Shown: positions 31,861 through 39,289, counted from the stretch's first letter. The stretch: 42,767 nucleotides of DNA from Enterenecus faecium (GCA_018713215.1 DVFO01000102.1:1-42767); one strand, 5' to 3'. Notes: generated by a model not told the origin, from the letters alone. Numbers and translations: made by a program.

Positions 31861-33242
31861 GCCTTCTTCTCCTCCTCAGCAGGATTGCTCCAGGCCAGCA
31901 GGGTGTCCAGATTGGCATCCATGAACCCGGTGTGATAGCTGCCCCGGACAAAGTCGGGGTGATACAAGATCTGGTGGAGCAGATCAATGTTGTTGGTGGT
32001 GCCCTCAATGACCAGCTCCTCCAGGGCCCGGCGCATGCGCCGGATGGCGTCCAGCCGGGTGGGGGCGTGGACGATGATCTTGGCCATCATGGAGTCGTAG
32101 TAGGGGGGCAGGTCGTAGCCGCCGTACAGGCCGCTGTCCACCCGCACCCCGCAGCCGCCGGGCATGTGGAGAAAGTCCACGTGGCCAGGGGTGGGCCGGA
32201 AGTCGTGGGTGGGGTCCTCGGCGTTGATGCGGCACTCAATGGCGTGGCCATGGAGCTGCACCTGGTCCTGGGTCACCGACAGGGGCAGCCCGGAGGCCAC
32301 CCGAATCTGCTCCCGCACCAGGTCCAGCCCGGTGACCATCTCGGTGACCGGGTGCTCCACCTGGATACGGGTGTTCATCTCTATGAAGTAAAACTCTCCT
32401 TCCGGAGAGAGAACAAATTCTACCGTACCGGCGTTGACGTATCCGGCCGCCTTGGCCGCCGCCACCGCCGCCGCCCCCATCTTCTCCCGCAGTTCGGGGG
32501 TGAGGGCCTTGGAGGGGGATTCCTCCAACATCTTCTGGTTGCGCCGCTGGATGGAGCAGTCCCGCTCCCCCAGCTGGATGACGTTGCCCTGCCCATCGGC
32601 CATGATCTGGAACTCGATGTGGCGGGGGTTGACGATAAGCTTTTCCAGGTACATCTCGTCGCTGCCAAAGCAGGCGATGGACTCGCTGCGTGCCTCCTGG
32701 AACAGGGGGATGAGCTGGTCGGGCTCGTAGACCCGGCGCATGCCCCGTCCGCCGCCGCCGGCGGCGGCCTTGATGAGCACGGGATAGCCCATGGCGTCGG
32801 CCAGGGCCTTGGCCTGCTCGGGGGTGTCCACCGCCCCGTCGGAGCCGGGCACCACCGGCACCCCGGCCTGCTGCATCAGCTTGCGGGCGGCGGCCTTGTT
32901 GCCCATGTTGCGGATGACATCCCCGGAGGGGCCGATGAAGGTGATGCCCGCCTGAGCACAGGCGTCGGCAAAGTCGGCGTTCTCCGACAAAAAGCCATAC
33001 CCGGGGTGGAGGGCGTCACAGCCGGTCTGCTTGGCCACGGTGAGAATGGCGTTCATATTTAAGTAGCTGTCGGCCGAGCGGGCGGGGCCAATGCAGTAGG
33101 CCTCCTCGGCCAGCTGCACGTGGAGGGCGTCGGCGTCTCCCTGGGAGTATACCACCACGGGCTGGATGTTCATCTCCCGGCAGGCCCGGAAGATGCGCAC
33201 GGCGATCTCGCCCCGGTTGGCAATGAGAATGCGTCGAAACAT
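31857..33242 (-). CDS. accC: Acetyl-CoA carboxylase biotin carboxylase subunit
   Basis: A 461-residue ATP-grasp enzyme that carboxylates the biotin on AccB. FRRILIANRGEIAVRI at the N-terminus, KAAAGGGGRGMR (glycine-rich ATP loop), YLEKLIVNPRHIEFQIMAD, EMNTRIQVEHPVTEMVTG (metal Glu and catalytic Arg) are all present. ATG at 33242 (MFRRILIANRG) is chosen by family alignment; an in-frame GTG at 33251 overlapping the accB stop (GTGA) is the alternative. Confidence 0.97.
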   Translation of the reverse strand: MFRRILIANRGEIAVRIFRACREMNIQPVVVYSQGDADALHVQLAEEAYCIGPARSADSYLNMNAILTVAKQTGCDALHPGYGFLSENADFADACAQAGITFIGPSGDVIRNMGNKAAARKLMQQAGVPVVPGSDGAVDTPEQAKALADAMGYPVLIKAAAGGGGRGMRRVYEPDQLIPLFQEARSESIACFGSDEMYLEKLIVNPRHIEFQIMADGQGNVIQLGERDCSIQRRNQKMLEESPSKALTPELREKMGAAAVAAAKAAGYVNAGTVEFVLSPEGEFYFIEMNTRIQVEHPVTEMVTGLDLVREQIRVASGLPLSVTQDQVQLHGHAIECRINAEDPTHDFRPTPGHVDFLHMPGGCGVRVDSGLYGGYDLPPYYDSMMAKIIVHAPTRLDAIRRMRRALEELVIEGTTNNIDLLHQILYHPDFVRGSYHTGFMDANLDTLLAWSNPAEEEKKA

Positions 33243-33247
33243 GCCGC

Positions 33248-33676
33248 TCACCCTTCCCGGTAGCGAATCAGGTTCTGGCCATAGGACACCAGGTCGCCAT
33301 CCTGGGCCAGTACCTCCTCCACCACGCAGTCACAGGGGGCCTTGATCTCGTTCATGGTCTTCATGGCCTCCACCAGGCACAGCACGTCGCCCTTTTGCAC
33401 CTTCTGCCCCGGCTTGACGTAGGGCTCTTCCCCGGGGGCGGAGGCGGCATAGAAGGTGCCCACCAGGGGGGCGGTGACAAAGGTGCCCTCTTCCACAGGC
33501 TCTGCCACAGGGGCAGTAGCCGCGGCGGGAGCGGCCACAGGAGCCACCACAGGGGCGGCGGCCACCGTCACGTTCTTGCCCAGCTCCAGGGAAAAGTCCT
33601 TGCGGGTCACCTTGAGAGTGGTCAGCCCACTCTGGTCAAAACGAGCCATCAGCTCGTAAATTTCTTGATTGGTCAT
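33248..33676 (-). CDS. accB: Biotin carboxyl carrier protein
   Basis: A 142-residue BCCP. An N-terminal oligomerisation part (NQEIYELMARFDQSGLTTLKV), an Ala/Pro/Val linker (50-70) and the C-terminal biotinyl domain with VEAMKTMNEI, Lys106 being the biotin site. GGAGGAG lies just before the ATG, right after the U-tract of the acpP terminator, so its expression depends on read-through or on a promoter not seen. Confidence 0.97.
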   Translation of the reverse strand: MTNQEIYELMARFDQSGLTTLKVTRKDFSLELGKNVTVAAAPVVAPVAAPAAATAPVAEPVEEGTFVTAPLVGTFYAASAPGEEPYVKPGQKVQKGDVLCLVEAMKTMNEIKAPCDCVVEEVLAQDGDLVSYGQNLIRYREG

Positions 33677-33696
33677 AGCTCCTCCTTTTGGAAAAA

Positions 33697-33719
33697 AGGC
33701 ACCGGGGTCCCCGGTGCCA
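33697..33719 (-). terminator. Internal terminator between acpP and accB
   Basis: Minus strand: GGCACCGGG / CCCGGTGCC, 9-bp GC-rich stem with 3-nt loop, followed by TTTTTTCC. It lies 18 bp after the acpP stop and should end part of the transcripts, keeping acpP above the enzymes. Confidence 0.85.
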
Positions 33720-33737
33720 TTGCTTTTCCTCTTTCGA

Positions 33738-33968
33738 TTAGCCCTGGTGGCTCTCCAGATAGTTCACCAGGTCGCCCACGGTCTTCATCTGGGGCAGAGC
33801 CTCGTCCTCGATGGTCACACCGAAGGCCTCCTCCAGAGCCATGGACAGCTCCACAGCAGCCAGGGAATCGGCGTCCAGGTCCTCAGCCAGACGGGCGTCC
33901 ATGGTCACCTTGTCGGCGTCACAGTTGAGAGTCTCCACAATGATGTCGCGAATCTGCTCGAAATCCAT
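33738..33968 (-). CDS. acpP: Acyl carrier protein
   Basis: A 76-residue acidic ACP. Ser35 in the motif LDADSLAAVEL takes the phosphopantetheine arm. It is the first gene of the operon and is followed by its own terminator, so it can be made in excess over the enzymes. AAAGGAG lies upstream of the ATG in a very AT-rich leader. Confidence 0.98.
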   Translation of the reverse strand: MDFEQIRDIIVETLNCDADKVTMDARLAEDLDADSLAAVELSMALEEAFGVTIEDEALPQMKTVGDLVNYLESHQG

Positions 33969-34011
33969 ATTGACAGCTCCTTTAAATTTGTGTTTTTTGA
34001 ATTTAGTTAAA

Positions 34012-34030
34012 ATTATTTAAGTAAAATAAT
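34012..34030. promoter_or_regulatory. Candidate MarR/FabT operator
   Basis: ATTATTT AAGTA AAATAAT, 7-bp perfect arms, just downstream of the predicted start (about +2 to +20). A direct repeat ATTTAAGTA overlaps it. Likely site for the MarR protein encoded at the end of this operon. Confidence 0.5.
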
Positions 34031-34038
34031 TTAAGTAC

Positions 34039-34066
34039 ATTGTAGCACCATTGCCCTCAAAGTCAA
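34039..34066 (-). promoter_or_regulatory. Promoter of the fatty-acid synthesis operon
   Basis: Minus strand: -35 TTGACT (34066-34061), 16-bp spacer, -10 TACAAT (34044-34039). Transcription would start near 34032, giving a 64-nt AT-rich leader before acpP. Confidence 0.75.
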
Positions 34067-34225
34067 GGGGTGATTTTAAGTTTTACAGATTCATGCAGGT
34101 TCCATAAAGTTCGACGTTTTATCATAGTGGAGGTGCACAACAAAAATTCCCAGGTGGGGAAGTTGCTGGTTGCGAACTTTCCCACCTTGCTGCCTTTGGC
34201 GGGAGACTGCCCTTCTTATTCTCCT

Positions 34226-34812
34226 TGGCACAGGCTTGCCAGCCTGGCGGGGACGCTTCCCGCTGGGGGTTTCTTTTGAGCGGGCAAAAGAAACCAAAAC
34301 CCGCTTAGGGCGTTCCCCCCTAAGTACCCCCCTGGGGTACGAGGCTGGACCTGCGTCATTTCTATGGCCGGCCCTGGCCCCGGTGGGGTCACATAGATGG
34401 CCTGGCAAGTCTATAGAAAGCATTTCCTTCTCTTTGAGACTGTTCCTCTGTTTCCAGGGCCTCACCCCGGTGTGCGGCGTTTCCGCCGCCGGGAGCCAGG
34501 CCTCCGGCAACTGGGAACAGTTGCATACCAAGGTAAGGCCCTGGCAATAGAAGGACACACGAACAGAGGAGTAAATACAAACCATAGAATGACAAGTCAT
34601 CTATGTGACCCCACCAGGCTAAGGGCCGAAACAAGGAGAACGCAGGGACTCCCAGTACCGCGGGGTGGATTCCACAAGGCGGGGGAAGGCCCCGCCTTTG
34701 GCGATTCTTTCCCCCCTTTCTCATCGGGGAGAAAGGGGGCCCAGCGGAGCGTCCCTGGAGGGGCGCTGGTTTCTGCCGAGGAAATCGGAGAAGCAACTCT
34801 TCTTCCTAAGAA
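34226..34812. repeat. Structured non-coding repeat, copy B
   Basis: Inverted match of copy A (4141-4738). This copy is better folded: an 18-bp perfect inverted repeat, GGTGGGGTCACATAGATG (34382-34399) with its complement at 34598-34615, encloses nested helices TCCTCTGTT/AACAGAGGA (34444-34452, 34562-34570), CCAGGGCCT/AGGCCCTGG (34454-34462, 34536-34544), GCGGCG/CGCCGC (34474-34489) and GCAACTG/CAGTTGC (34507-34524). Outside are GGTTTCTTTTG/CAAAAGAAACC (34268-34295), GTACCCC/GGGGTAC (34324-34340), AAGGCGGGG/CCCCGCCTT (34676-34698) and CCCCCTTTCTC/GAGAAAGGGGG (34712-34739). No convincing gene. The 34070-34225 flank is also gene-free. Confidence 0.85.
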
Positions 34813-34813
34813 A

Positions 34814-34840
34814 AAGGAGGAAGCACACAGCTTCCTCCTT
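34814..34840 (-). terminator. Probable original terminator of the DUF4317 gene
   Basis: Minus strand: AAGGAGGAAGC / GCTTCCTCCTT, 11-bp stem, 5-nt loop, followed by TTTTCTT. It now follows the displaced 3' fragment of the DUF4317 gene. Confidence 0.85.
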
Positions 34841-34843
34841 CTC

Positions 34844-34993
34844 TTATTCCTCAATGGCAATGTCTACGCCGTTGACCTGCACCCCGTCCTGGGCACGGAT
34901 CAAAATGTACTTCACCCCGTCAATGACCCGGGTGGACACCAGGTCACTCTGCTCGGCGGGCAGACGCACCGTCACGTCGGCGGCGGCCACCTC
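34844..34993 (-). pseudogene. Displaced 3' end of the DUF4317 gene
   Basis: 150 bp repeat the last 49 codons plus stop of the DUF4317 gene (36452-36601) in the same orientation with 7 differences (about 95% identity). All 7 are synonymous (Ile ATT/ATC three times, Ser AGT/AGC, Leu CTG/TTG, Ala GCC/GCT twice). It has no start or SD and follows the TIR gene by 12 bp. It is read as the native gene end cut off by the insertion, still next to its original terminator. Confidence 0.9.
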
Positions 34994-35005
34994 TAACAAT
35001 TTATT

Positions 35006-36118
35006 TTACTCCACACCCGCCAGCTTTAAGCAATTGAGATACACCTCCGCAAGTGCCATATTGCCCAGTTCCTGTTGTTTCTGTACTTCCTGACGTATCA
35101 CATCAGCTTTGACTGCCTCCACTGTTCTCTTTATATTTTTTATAGGCGGAGCATAATCTTCTGAAAGTTGATGAGCCTGCCAAAAATCTGCCAACGCCTT
35201 AAAATATTCGCCCTTCTTTAACCAACAATTTCCCCTTGTATTATAGTACCATCGGTTTTTCTTGATCTCTATTGCCTTATCGCAGTCTTCCATAGCTTTC
35301 TCAAGTTCACCTCGATGGAATCGAACAAATGCTCGGCATCCGTAGGAACGAGCATTTGCTGGGAATCTTCTGCACATCTCTTGCGCTACATCTAGTGCTT
35401 GTTCTTTATACCCCGTTTCCGAAATTGTCGCATACTGGACCAAATTTTCATAAGCGTCCACATTTTTTGAATCTAAGAAAATAGTAAACAGATAGTCTTT
35501 TATCGCTTTTTCATATTCATGCAATCCTATCCATGCATTGGCACGCTCATAATAAGCATTGGCCACATCTAAATTATGTTTAATTTTTTCTTCTGCATCC
35601 CATAATTGGCTATAGTAACTATTTATAGTATTTCTGCTAATTTTCTCAACTTCATTAATTAAATTCAAGCATTTTTCGAAAATTTCACTCTCTTCATATG
35701 TAATGTTAAATGAACGAAGTACCGCTTCTGCTAACTGTTTCATCTCTGCCGCTTTTTGGAAATGTACCACTTTCTGACTTGTGTTAATAGCGCTGCGACG
35801 GAAATTTTCACTAGTGATATTATATCCTGGAAGACAAAGTAATGCATACTCGTTTCCACATACCCATGCAGCTCCCATTTCATTTAAGCAGGCCGGACTC
35901 TCATAGTAGTGTTTAGATAGCAGGCAAACGACATAGGAATTGTTTTGAATTTCTTTTTTCAGTGTTTCATAAATATCCTCATTAACTGGTACACCTTGTG
36001 TATCACTACTTGAGAAAAAAACTCTTTTTCCGGTTATATCCCTAAAAAAATTGCAAAGTACAATTCCATATTCTTTATCACGGCTAGCGTGACTAATAAA
36101 AATGCTTCTTTCTCCCAT
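35006..36118 (-). CDS. TIR-TPR protein, probable anti-phage effector
   Basis: A 370-residue protein. Residues 4-130 form a bacterial TIR domain: SIFISHASRDKEYG (first strand and loop), KRVFFSSSDTQGVPVNEDI, YVVCLLSKHYYESPACLNEMGAAW with the catalytic-type Glu80, and ALLCLPGYNI. Active TIR domains cleave NAD+ or make signalling nucleotides. A linker with coiled-coil character (140-180) leads to TPR-like helical repeats (about 185-340: ANAYYERANAWIGLHEYEKAI, AFVRFHRGELEKAMEDCDKAI, RGNCWLKKGEYFKALADF), a likely sensor or partner-binding part. The gene is far more AT-rich than its neighbours and sits in an insertion between two copies of the DUF4317 3' end. No integrase, transposase or second defence gene is present. 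SD AAGGTGG precedes the ATG. Confidence 0.85.
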   Translation of the reverse strand: MGERSIFISHASRDKEYGIVLCNFFRDITGKRVFFSSSDTQGVPVNEDIYETLKKEIQNNSYVVCLLSKHYYESPACLNEMGAAWVCGNEYALLCLPGYNITSENFRRSAINTSQKVVHFQKAAEMKQLAEAVLRSFNITYEESEIFEKCLNLINEVEKISRNTINSYYSQLWDAEEKIKHNLDVANAYYERANAWIGLHEYEKAIKDYLFTIFLDSKNVDAYENLVQYATISETGYKEQALDVAQEMCRRFPANARSYGCRAFVRFHRGELEKAMEDCDKAIEIKKNRWYYNTRGNCWLKKGEYFKALADFWQAHQLSEDYAPPIKNIKRTVEAVKADVIRQEVQKQQELGNMALAEVYLNCLKLAGVE

Positions 36119-36356
36119 ATATGTCCACCTTCTGTTTCCACATAAAACATTCTGTATCTAATTTTATGTACAAGTATATACTGCCTATCAAGCCCAACCC
36201 GGTATATGTTGCTAAAAATTTTTCATACAAAATAATATTATGAACATTTTAACTTTTAAGGAATATGATGTCAACTTTTTAAGGGCCAACATATTATGGA
36301 GGCTATGGCCTCATGTAAAATGCAGTTTTTAGGCCCGAACCGAAAATCCGTGTACA

Positions 36357-36403
36357 AAAAAGTTACTGAGAACCGCTACTCATACGGTTCCCAGTAACTT
36401 TTT
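36357..36403. terminator. Terminator inside the insert, after DUF4317
   Basis: AAAAAGTTACTG-GAACCG with CGGTTC-CAGTAACTTTTT, 18 pairs plus one mismatch, 9-nt loop, T-rich on both sides. It ends DUF4317 transcripts on the minus strand. The remaining 36119-36451 is AT-rich with no gene seen. Confidence 0.85.
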
Positions 36404-36451
36404 CTTTGACTTATTTTTTTAAAATTCTATTTTGCAACAGGCCCTATTACT

Positions 36452-36601
36452 TTATTCCTCAATGGCGATGTCTACGCCGTTGACCTGCACCCCGTCCTGG
36501 GCACGGATCAAGATGTACTTCACCCCGTCGATGACCCGGGTGGACACCAGGTCGCTCTGCTCGGCGGGCAAACGCACCGTCACGTCGGCAGCAGCCACCT
36601 C
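36452..36601 (-). repeat. 150-bp direct repeat: insert-proximal copy of the DUF4317 3' end
   Basis: Matches 34844-34993 at 143 of 150 positions; offset between copies is 1608 bp. Homology starts at the stop codon and ends abruptly inside the gene, as expected for a recombination junction. Confidence 0.9.
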
Positions 36602-37585
36602 CACCTGCTTGGGCTGGATGACGTTGGCGGGGTTGATGGCGGTCTCCTCCCCAAAGGCCTCCTGAAACTTGCGCCCGAACTCCTCGGCACAGTGGGCGGG
36701 CACCCCGCAGGAACGCAGCACACCCGCCATCTCCCCATGGTTCAGGGTCAGAGGCTCCGGCTCGTGGCTCTCCTTATGGACCTCCATCATCTCTCGCAGC
36801 TGCTGGTGCACCCCTTCCACCACCTCGTAGCTGCCCTGTCCCTCCAGGGCCTCGCTGAAAATGGTCTGGAAGGTCTCCTTCTGGGCCTGGGCAGGCATGG
36901 GAGGCTGGCAGCGGAACAGCTCGCTCCACATGGCCTCCTGGCTAGCCTTGGTGTCCTTGGTGTAAAAGAGCGCCCCATACAGGTTGGTGCTGCGCTCATC
37001 AAAGGCGGGGAACAAAAAGCCCAGAGCGGGGGGACTGACCAGGTGGTTCATCTGGCGGTTGTGGAACTCATTCTCCCGCATGTAGTAGCTCAAGGCAGGC
37101 TTGGTCTCCTTCACGGGACAGATGGAGCACATAATATAGCGGTACACCTCGTTGCCCCCGTCGTCCTGGCGGCTGCCGTCCTTGCCCCGGTAGGGCACGT
37201 CGTAGCTGTCCTGAATGAGCAGAATGAGATAGCTGCCCTCCAGCTCCACCGTCTCCACAATGCGGCGGAACAGCTCTTCCACGGCGGCGTCATCCTTCAG
37301 GGCGGAGTCCCGCACTGTCATCAGCAGCTTGTGCTCCTCCCCATAGGCCACCTGCTGGGTCTCAAACTCCATGGGCAGCAGGTTCTTTCCCAGCTTGCCC
37401 GACAAGGTCTTGCGCAGCACCCCCAGGAACATGTCCCGCTCGTCCTCGCTGAGCATGGACAGAGGCTGGTTGAACTGGGAGACAATGTGTTTGAGTTCAT
37501 TGACATAACAGCCCCGGATGGAGCCGATGGCATTGCGGTCATCTTTAAAGCGGCGGCGAATTTCGCCGATTTCCTTCTCATTCAT
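36452..37585 (-). CDS. DUF4317 family protein
   Basis: A 377-residue cytosolic protein of a Firmicutes family with no known function. MNEKEIGEIRRRFKDDRNAI, GCYVNELKHIVSQFNQPLSML and the middle YIMCSICPVKETKPALSYY are typical; the length is normal. The C-terminus (VEVAAADVTVRLPAEQSDLV...) is encoded by the 150-bp segment that recurs at 34844-34993, so the gene is complete only because the insert supplies a matching end. The ATG at 37585 has AAGGAG 9 nt upstream; the frame runs further upstream without an SD. Its own promoter is at 37637-37666. Confidence 0.85.
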   Translation of the reverse strand: MNEKEIGEIRRRFKDDRNAIGSIRGCYVNELKHIVSQFNQPLSMLSEDERDMFLGVLRKTLSGKLGKNLLPMEFETQQVAYGEEHKLLMTVRDSALKDDAAVEELFRRIVETVELEGSYLILLIQDSYDVPYRGKDGSRQDDGGNEVYRYIMCSICPVKETKPALSYYMRENEFHNRQMNHLVSPPALGFLFPAFDERSTNLYGALFYTKDTKASQEAMWSELFRCQPPMPAQAQKETFQTIFSEALEGQGSYEVVEGVHQQLREMMEVHKESHEPEPLTLNHGEMAGVLRSCGVPAHCAEEFGRKFQEAFGEETAINPANVIQPKQVEVAAADVTVRLPAEQSDLVSTRVIDGVKYILIRAQDGVQVNGVDIAIEE

Positions 37586-37636
37586 GGTGGAATACTCCTT
37601 ATAACTCGGTATCAACCCCCACAGCGGGGGAATATC

Positions 37637-37666
37637 AGTATAGCACGCTTCCGCCGCCCCTGGCAA
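37637..37666 (-). promoter_or_regulatory. Promoter of the DUF4317 gene
   Basis: Minus strand: -35 TTGCCA (37666-37661), 18-bp spacer, extended -10 TGC-TATACT (37642-37637). A CCCCC/GGGGG hairpin lies in the leader. Confidence 0.65.
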
Positions 37667-37688
37667 GGAGAGTTGTGAAACATGCACA

Positions 37689-37716
37689 TTGACAAGGGAA
37701 AAAAATCTCGTATAAT
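37689..37716 (+). promoter_or_regulatory. Promoter of the PTS-EIIC-family gene
   Basis: Plus strand: consensus -35 TTGACA (37689-37694), 16-bp spacer, consensus -10 TATAAT (37711-37716). Confidence 0.8.
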
Positions 37717-37769
37717 AAAACCCACTGGTGTCATGACACCTGTATGGATAGAAAGAAGGAGGAAATCCC

Positions 37770-38858
37770 ATGTCCAAACTCAAGGAGTTTTTGGCCCGAA
37801 AGGACGTTGTCATCTCGGGCAAGCGGTACGGCATTGACGCCCTGGGGGCCATGGCCCAAGGCCTGTTCTGCTCCCTGCTCATCGGTACCATCTTAAATAC
37901 CTTAGGCAAACAGCTGGGGCTGGAGGTGCTGGTGACGGTGGGCGGCTACGCCTCCGCCATGAGCGGGGCGGCCATGGCCGTGGCCATCGGCTACGCCCTG
38001 AAAGCCCCTCCCCTGGTGCTCTTCTCCCTGGTCACTGTGGGCTACGCCGCCAACGCCCTGGGCTCTACCACCCTGGACGGCGGGTCGGGAGCCGGCGGTC
38101 CCCTGGCGGTGCTGTTCATCGCCATCATCGCCGCCGAGCTGGGCAAGCTGGTGAGCAAGGAGACCAAAATTGACATTCTGGTCACCCCCCTGGTGACCAT
38201 TCTGGTGGGCGTGGGCCTGTCCGCCTGGTGGGCCCCCGCCATCGGCACCGCCGCCTCCTCTGTGGGCGACTTCGTGGAGTGGGCCACCGTGCTCCAGCCC
38301 TTCTGGATGGGCATTCTGGTGTCTGTGGTCATCGGCGTGGCCCTCACCCTCCCCATCTCCTCGGCGGCCATCTGCGCCGCCATTGGCCTCACTGGGCTGG
38401 CCGGGGGCGCCGCAGTGGCAGGCTGCTGCGCCAACATGGTGGGCTTTGCCTTCCTCTCCTTCCGGGAAAACCGGTGGGGCGGCCTCATCAGCCAGGGCCT
38501 GGGCACCTCCATGCTGCAAATGGGCAACATCGTCCGCAACCCCCGCATCTGGCTGCCCGCCATTCTCACCTCTGCCATCACGGGGCCTCTGGCCACCTGC
38601 GTGTTCCAGTTCCAGATGAATGACCCCTCCGGGGGCGTGGCCTCGGGCATGGGCACCTGCGGCATGGTGGGTCCCATTGGGGTATACGCCGGATGGGTCA
38701 ACGATGTGGCCAACGGGGCCAAAGCCGCCATCACCGCCATGGACTGGGTGGCCATGGCCCTCCTCTGCTTCATCCTCCCCGCCGTGCTCACCTGGGCCTT
38801 CGGCCTGCTGCTGCGCCGGATTGGCTGGATTCGGGAGGGAGACCTCACCCTCTCTTGA
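37770..38858 (+). CDS. PTS-EIIC-family membrane protein (PF13303 type)
   Basis: A 362-residue membrane protein with about eight to ten hydrophobic segments rich in Gly and Ala. It fits the PTS_EIIC_2 family: KRYGIDALGAMAQGLFCSLLIGTIL, GGYASAMSGAAMAVAIGYALKAPPLVLFSL, KIDILVTPLVTILVG and NDPSGGVASGMGTCGMVGPIGVY. No EIIA or EIIB gene is nearby, so true PTS transport is not shown; members are often orphans of unknown substrate. AGGAGG lies upstream of ATG. Its stop codon overlaps the -35 box of the next gene. Confidence 0.85.
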   Translation: MSKLKEFLARKDVVISGKRYGIDALGAMAQGLFCSLLIGTILNTLGKQLGLEVLVTVGGYASAMSGAAMAVAIGYALKAPPLVLFSLVTVGYAANALGSTTLDGGSGAGGPLAVLFIAIIAAELGKLVSKETKIDILVTPLVTILVGVGLSAWWAPAIGTAASSVGDFVEWATVLQPFWMGILVSVVIGVALTLPISSAAICAAIGLTGLAGGAAVAGCCANMVGFAFLSFRENRWGGLISQGLGTSMLQMGNIVRNPRIWLPAILTSAITGPLATCVFQFQMNDPSGGVASGMGTCGMVGPIGVYAGWVNDVANGAKAAITAMDWVAMALLCFILPAVLTWAFGLLLRRIGWIREGDLTLS

Positions 38859-38883
38859 CATTCTCCTCTTCTCCCTGTAACAT
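38855..38883 (+). promoter_or_regulatory. Promoter of the Spo0A-C-like gene
   Basis: Plus strand: TTGACA (38855-38860), 17-bp spacer, TAACAT (38878-38883). An inverted repeat AACATA/TATGTT lies at 38879-38894, over the -10. Confidence 0.6.
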
Positions 38884-38927
38884 AAACATATGTTAAGATT
38901 TTCACAGAGAGAAAGAAGCGAGAGACC

Positions 38928-39245
38928 ATGGTAGATCCGACTGTTGAGAATAAGCTGCGCTCCCTAGGCCTGATGGGAAACTATCAGGGGTACCACTGTC
39001 TGGTGTACAGCGTGCATCTCATTCAGGCCGACGACACCTACCTGGACATGGCCACCAAGCGGCTCTATCCCGAGGTGGCCCGGTTCTTCGGCATGAACCC
39101 CGGAGCGGTGGACAGCGCCATGCGCACCGCCATCTCCCTGTGCTGTACCCGGTGCCAGGCCCAGGTCTCCCAGATGTGCGGAGGCAAGGCCCGGCCCACG
39201 GTGACCGAATTTCTCCACGGACTGGTGAAGCAACTGGCAGAATGA
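38928..39245 (+). CDS. Stand-alone Spo0A C-terminal-like DNA-binding domain
   Basis: A 105-residue protein resembling only the effector domain of Spo0A, without a receiver domain. LGLMGNYQGYHCLVYSVHLIQADDTYL matches the Spo0A start (GYQYL...AI), TKRLYPEVARFFGMNPGAVDSAMRTAI is the helix-turn-helix (TK-LYP-IAK...R-VE-AIRHAI), and RPTVTEFLHGLVKQL matches the PTN-EFI end. It could compete with or act apart from Spo0A at 0A boxes; the regulatory role is not known. ATG at 38928 lies within a purine-rich leader (AGAGAAAGAAGCGAG). Confidence 0.8.
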   Translation: MVDPTVENKLRSLGLMGNYQGYHCLVYSVHLIQADDTYLDMATKRLYPEVARFFGMNPGAVDSAMRTAISLCCTRCQAQVSQMCGGKARPTVTEFLHGLVKQLAE

Positions 39246-39250
39246 CCCCA

Positions 39251-39289
39251 GGGTGCGCCTCCCCGATGTTTGGGAGGTGCACCCTTTTT
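39251..39289 (+). terminator. Terminator of the Spo0A-C-like gene
   Basis: GGGTGCGCCTCCC / GGGAGGTGCACCC, 13-bp stem with one G-U, then TTTTT. Confidence 0.9.

Noticed and set aside
34226..34812. Repeat B as an insertion sequence or group II intron
   Set aside because: No transposase or reverse transcriptase, no target-site duplication visible, and no intron 5'-GUGYG or domain V that I can recognise.
34844..36601. The TIR insert as a classic integrative element with att sites
   Set aside because: The flanking direct repeat resembles att duplication, but 150 bp is long, the segment is 1.6 kb and there is no recombinase, so site-specific integration is not supported from the sequence alone.
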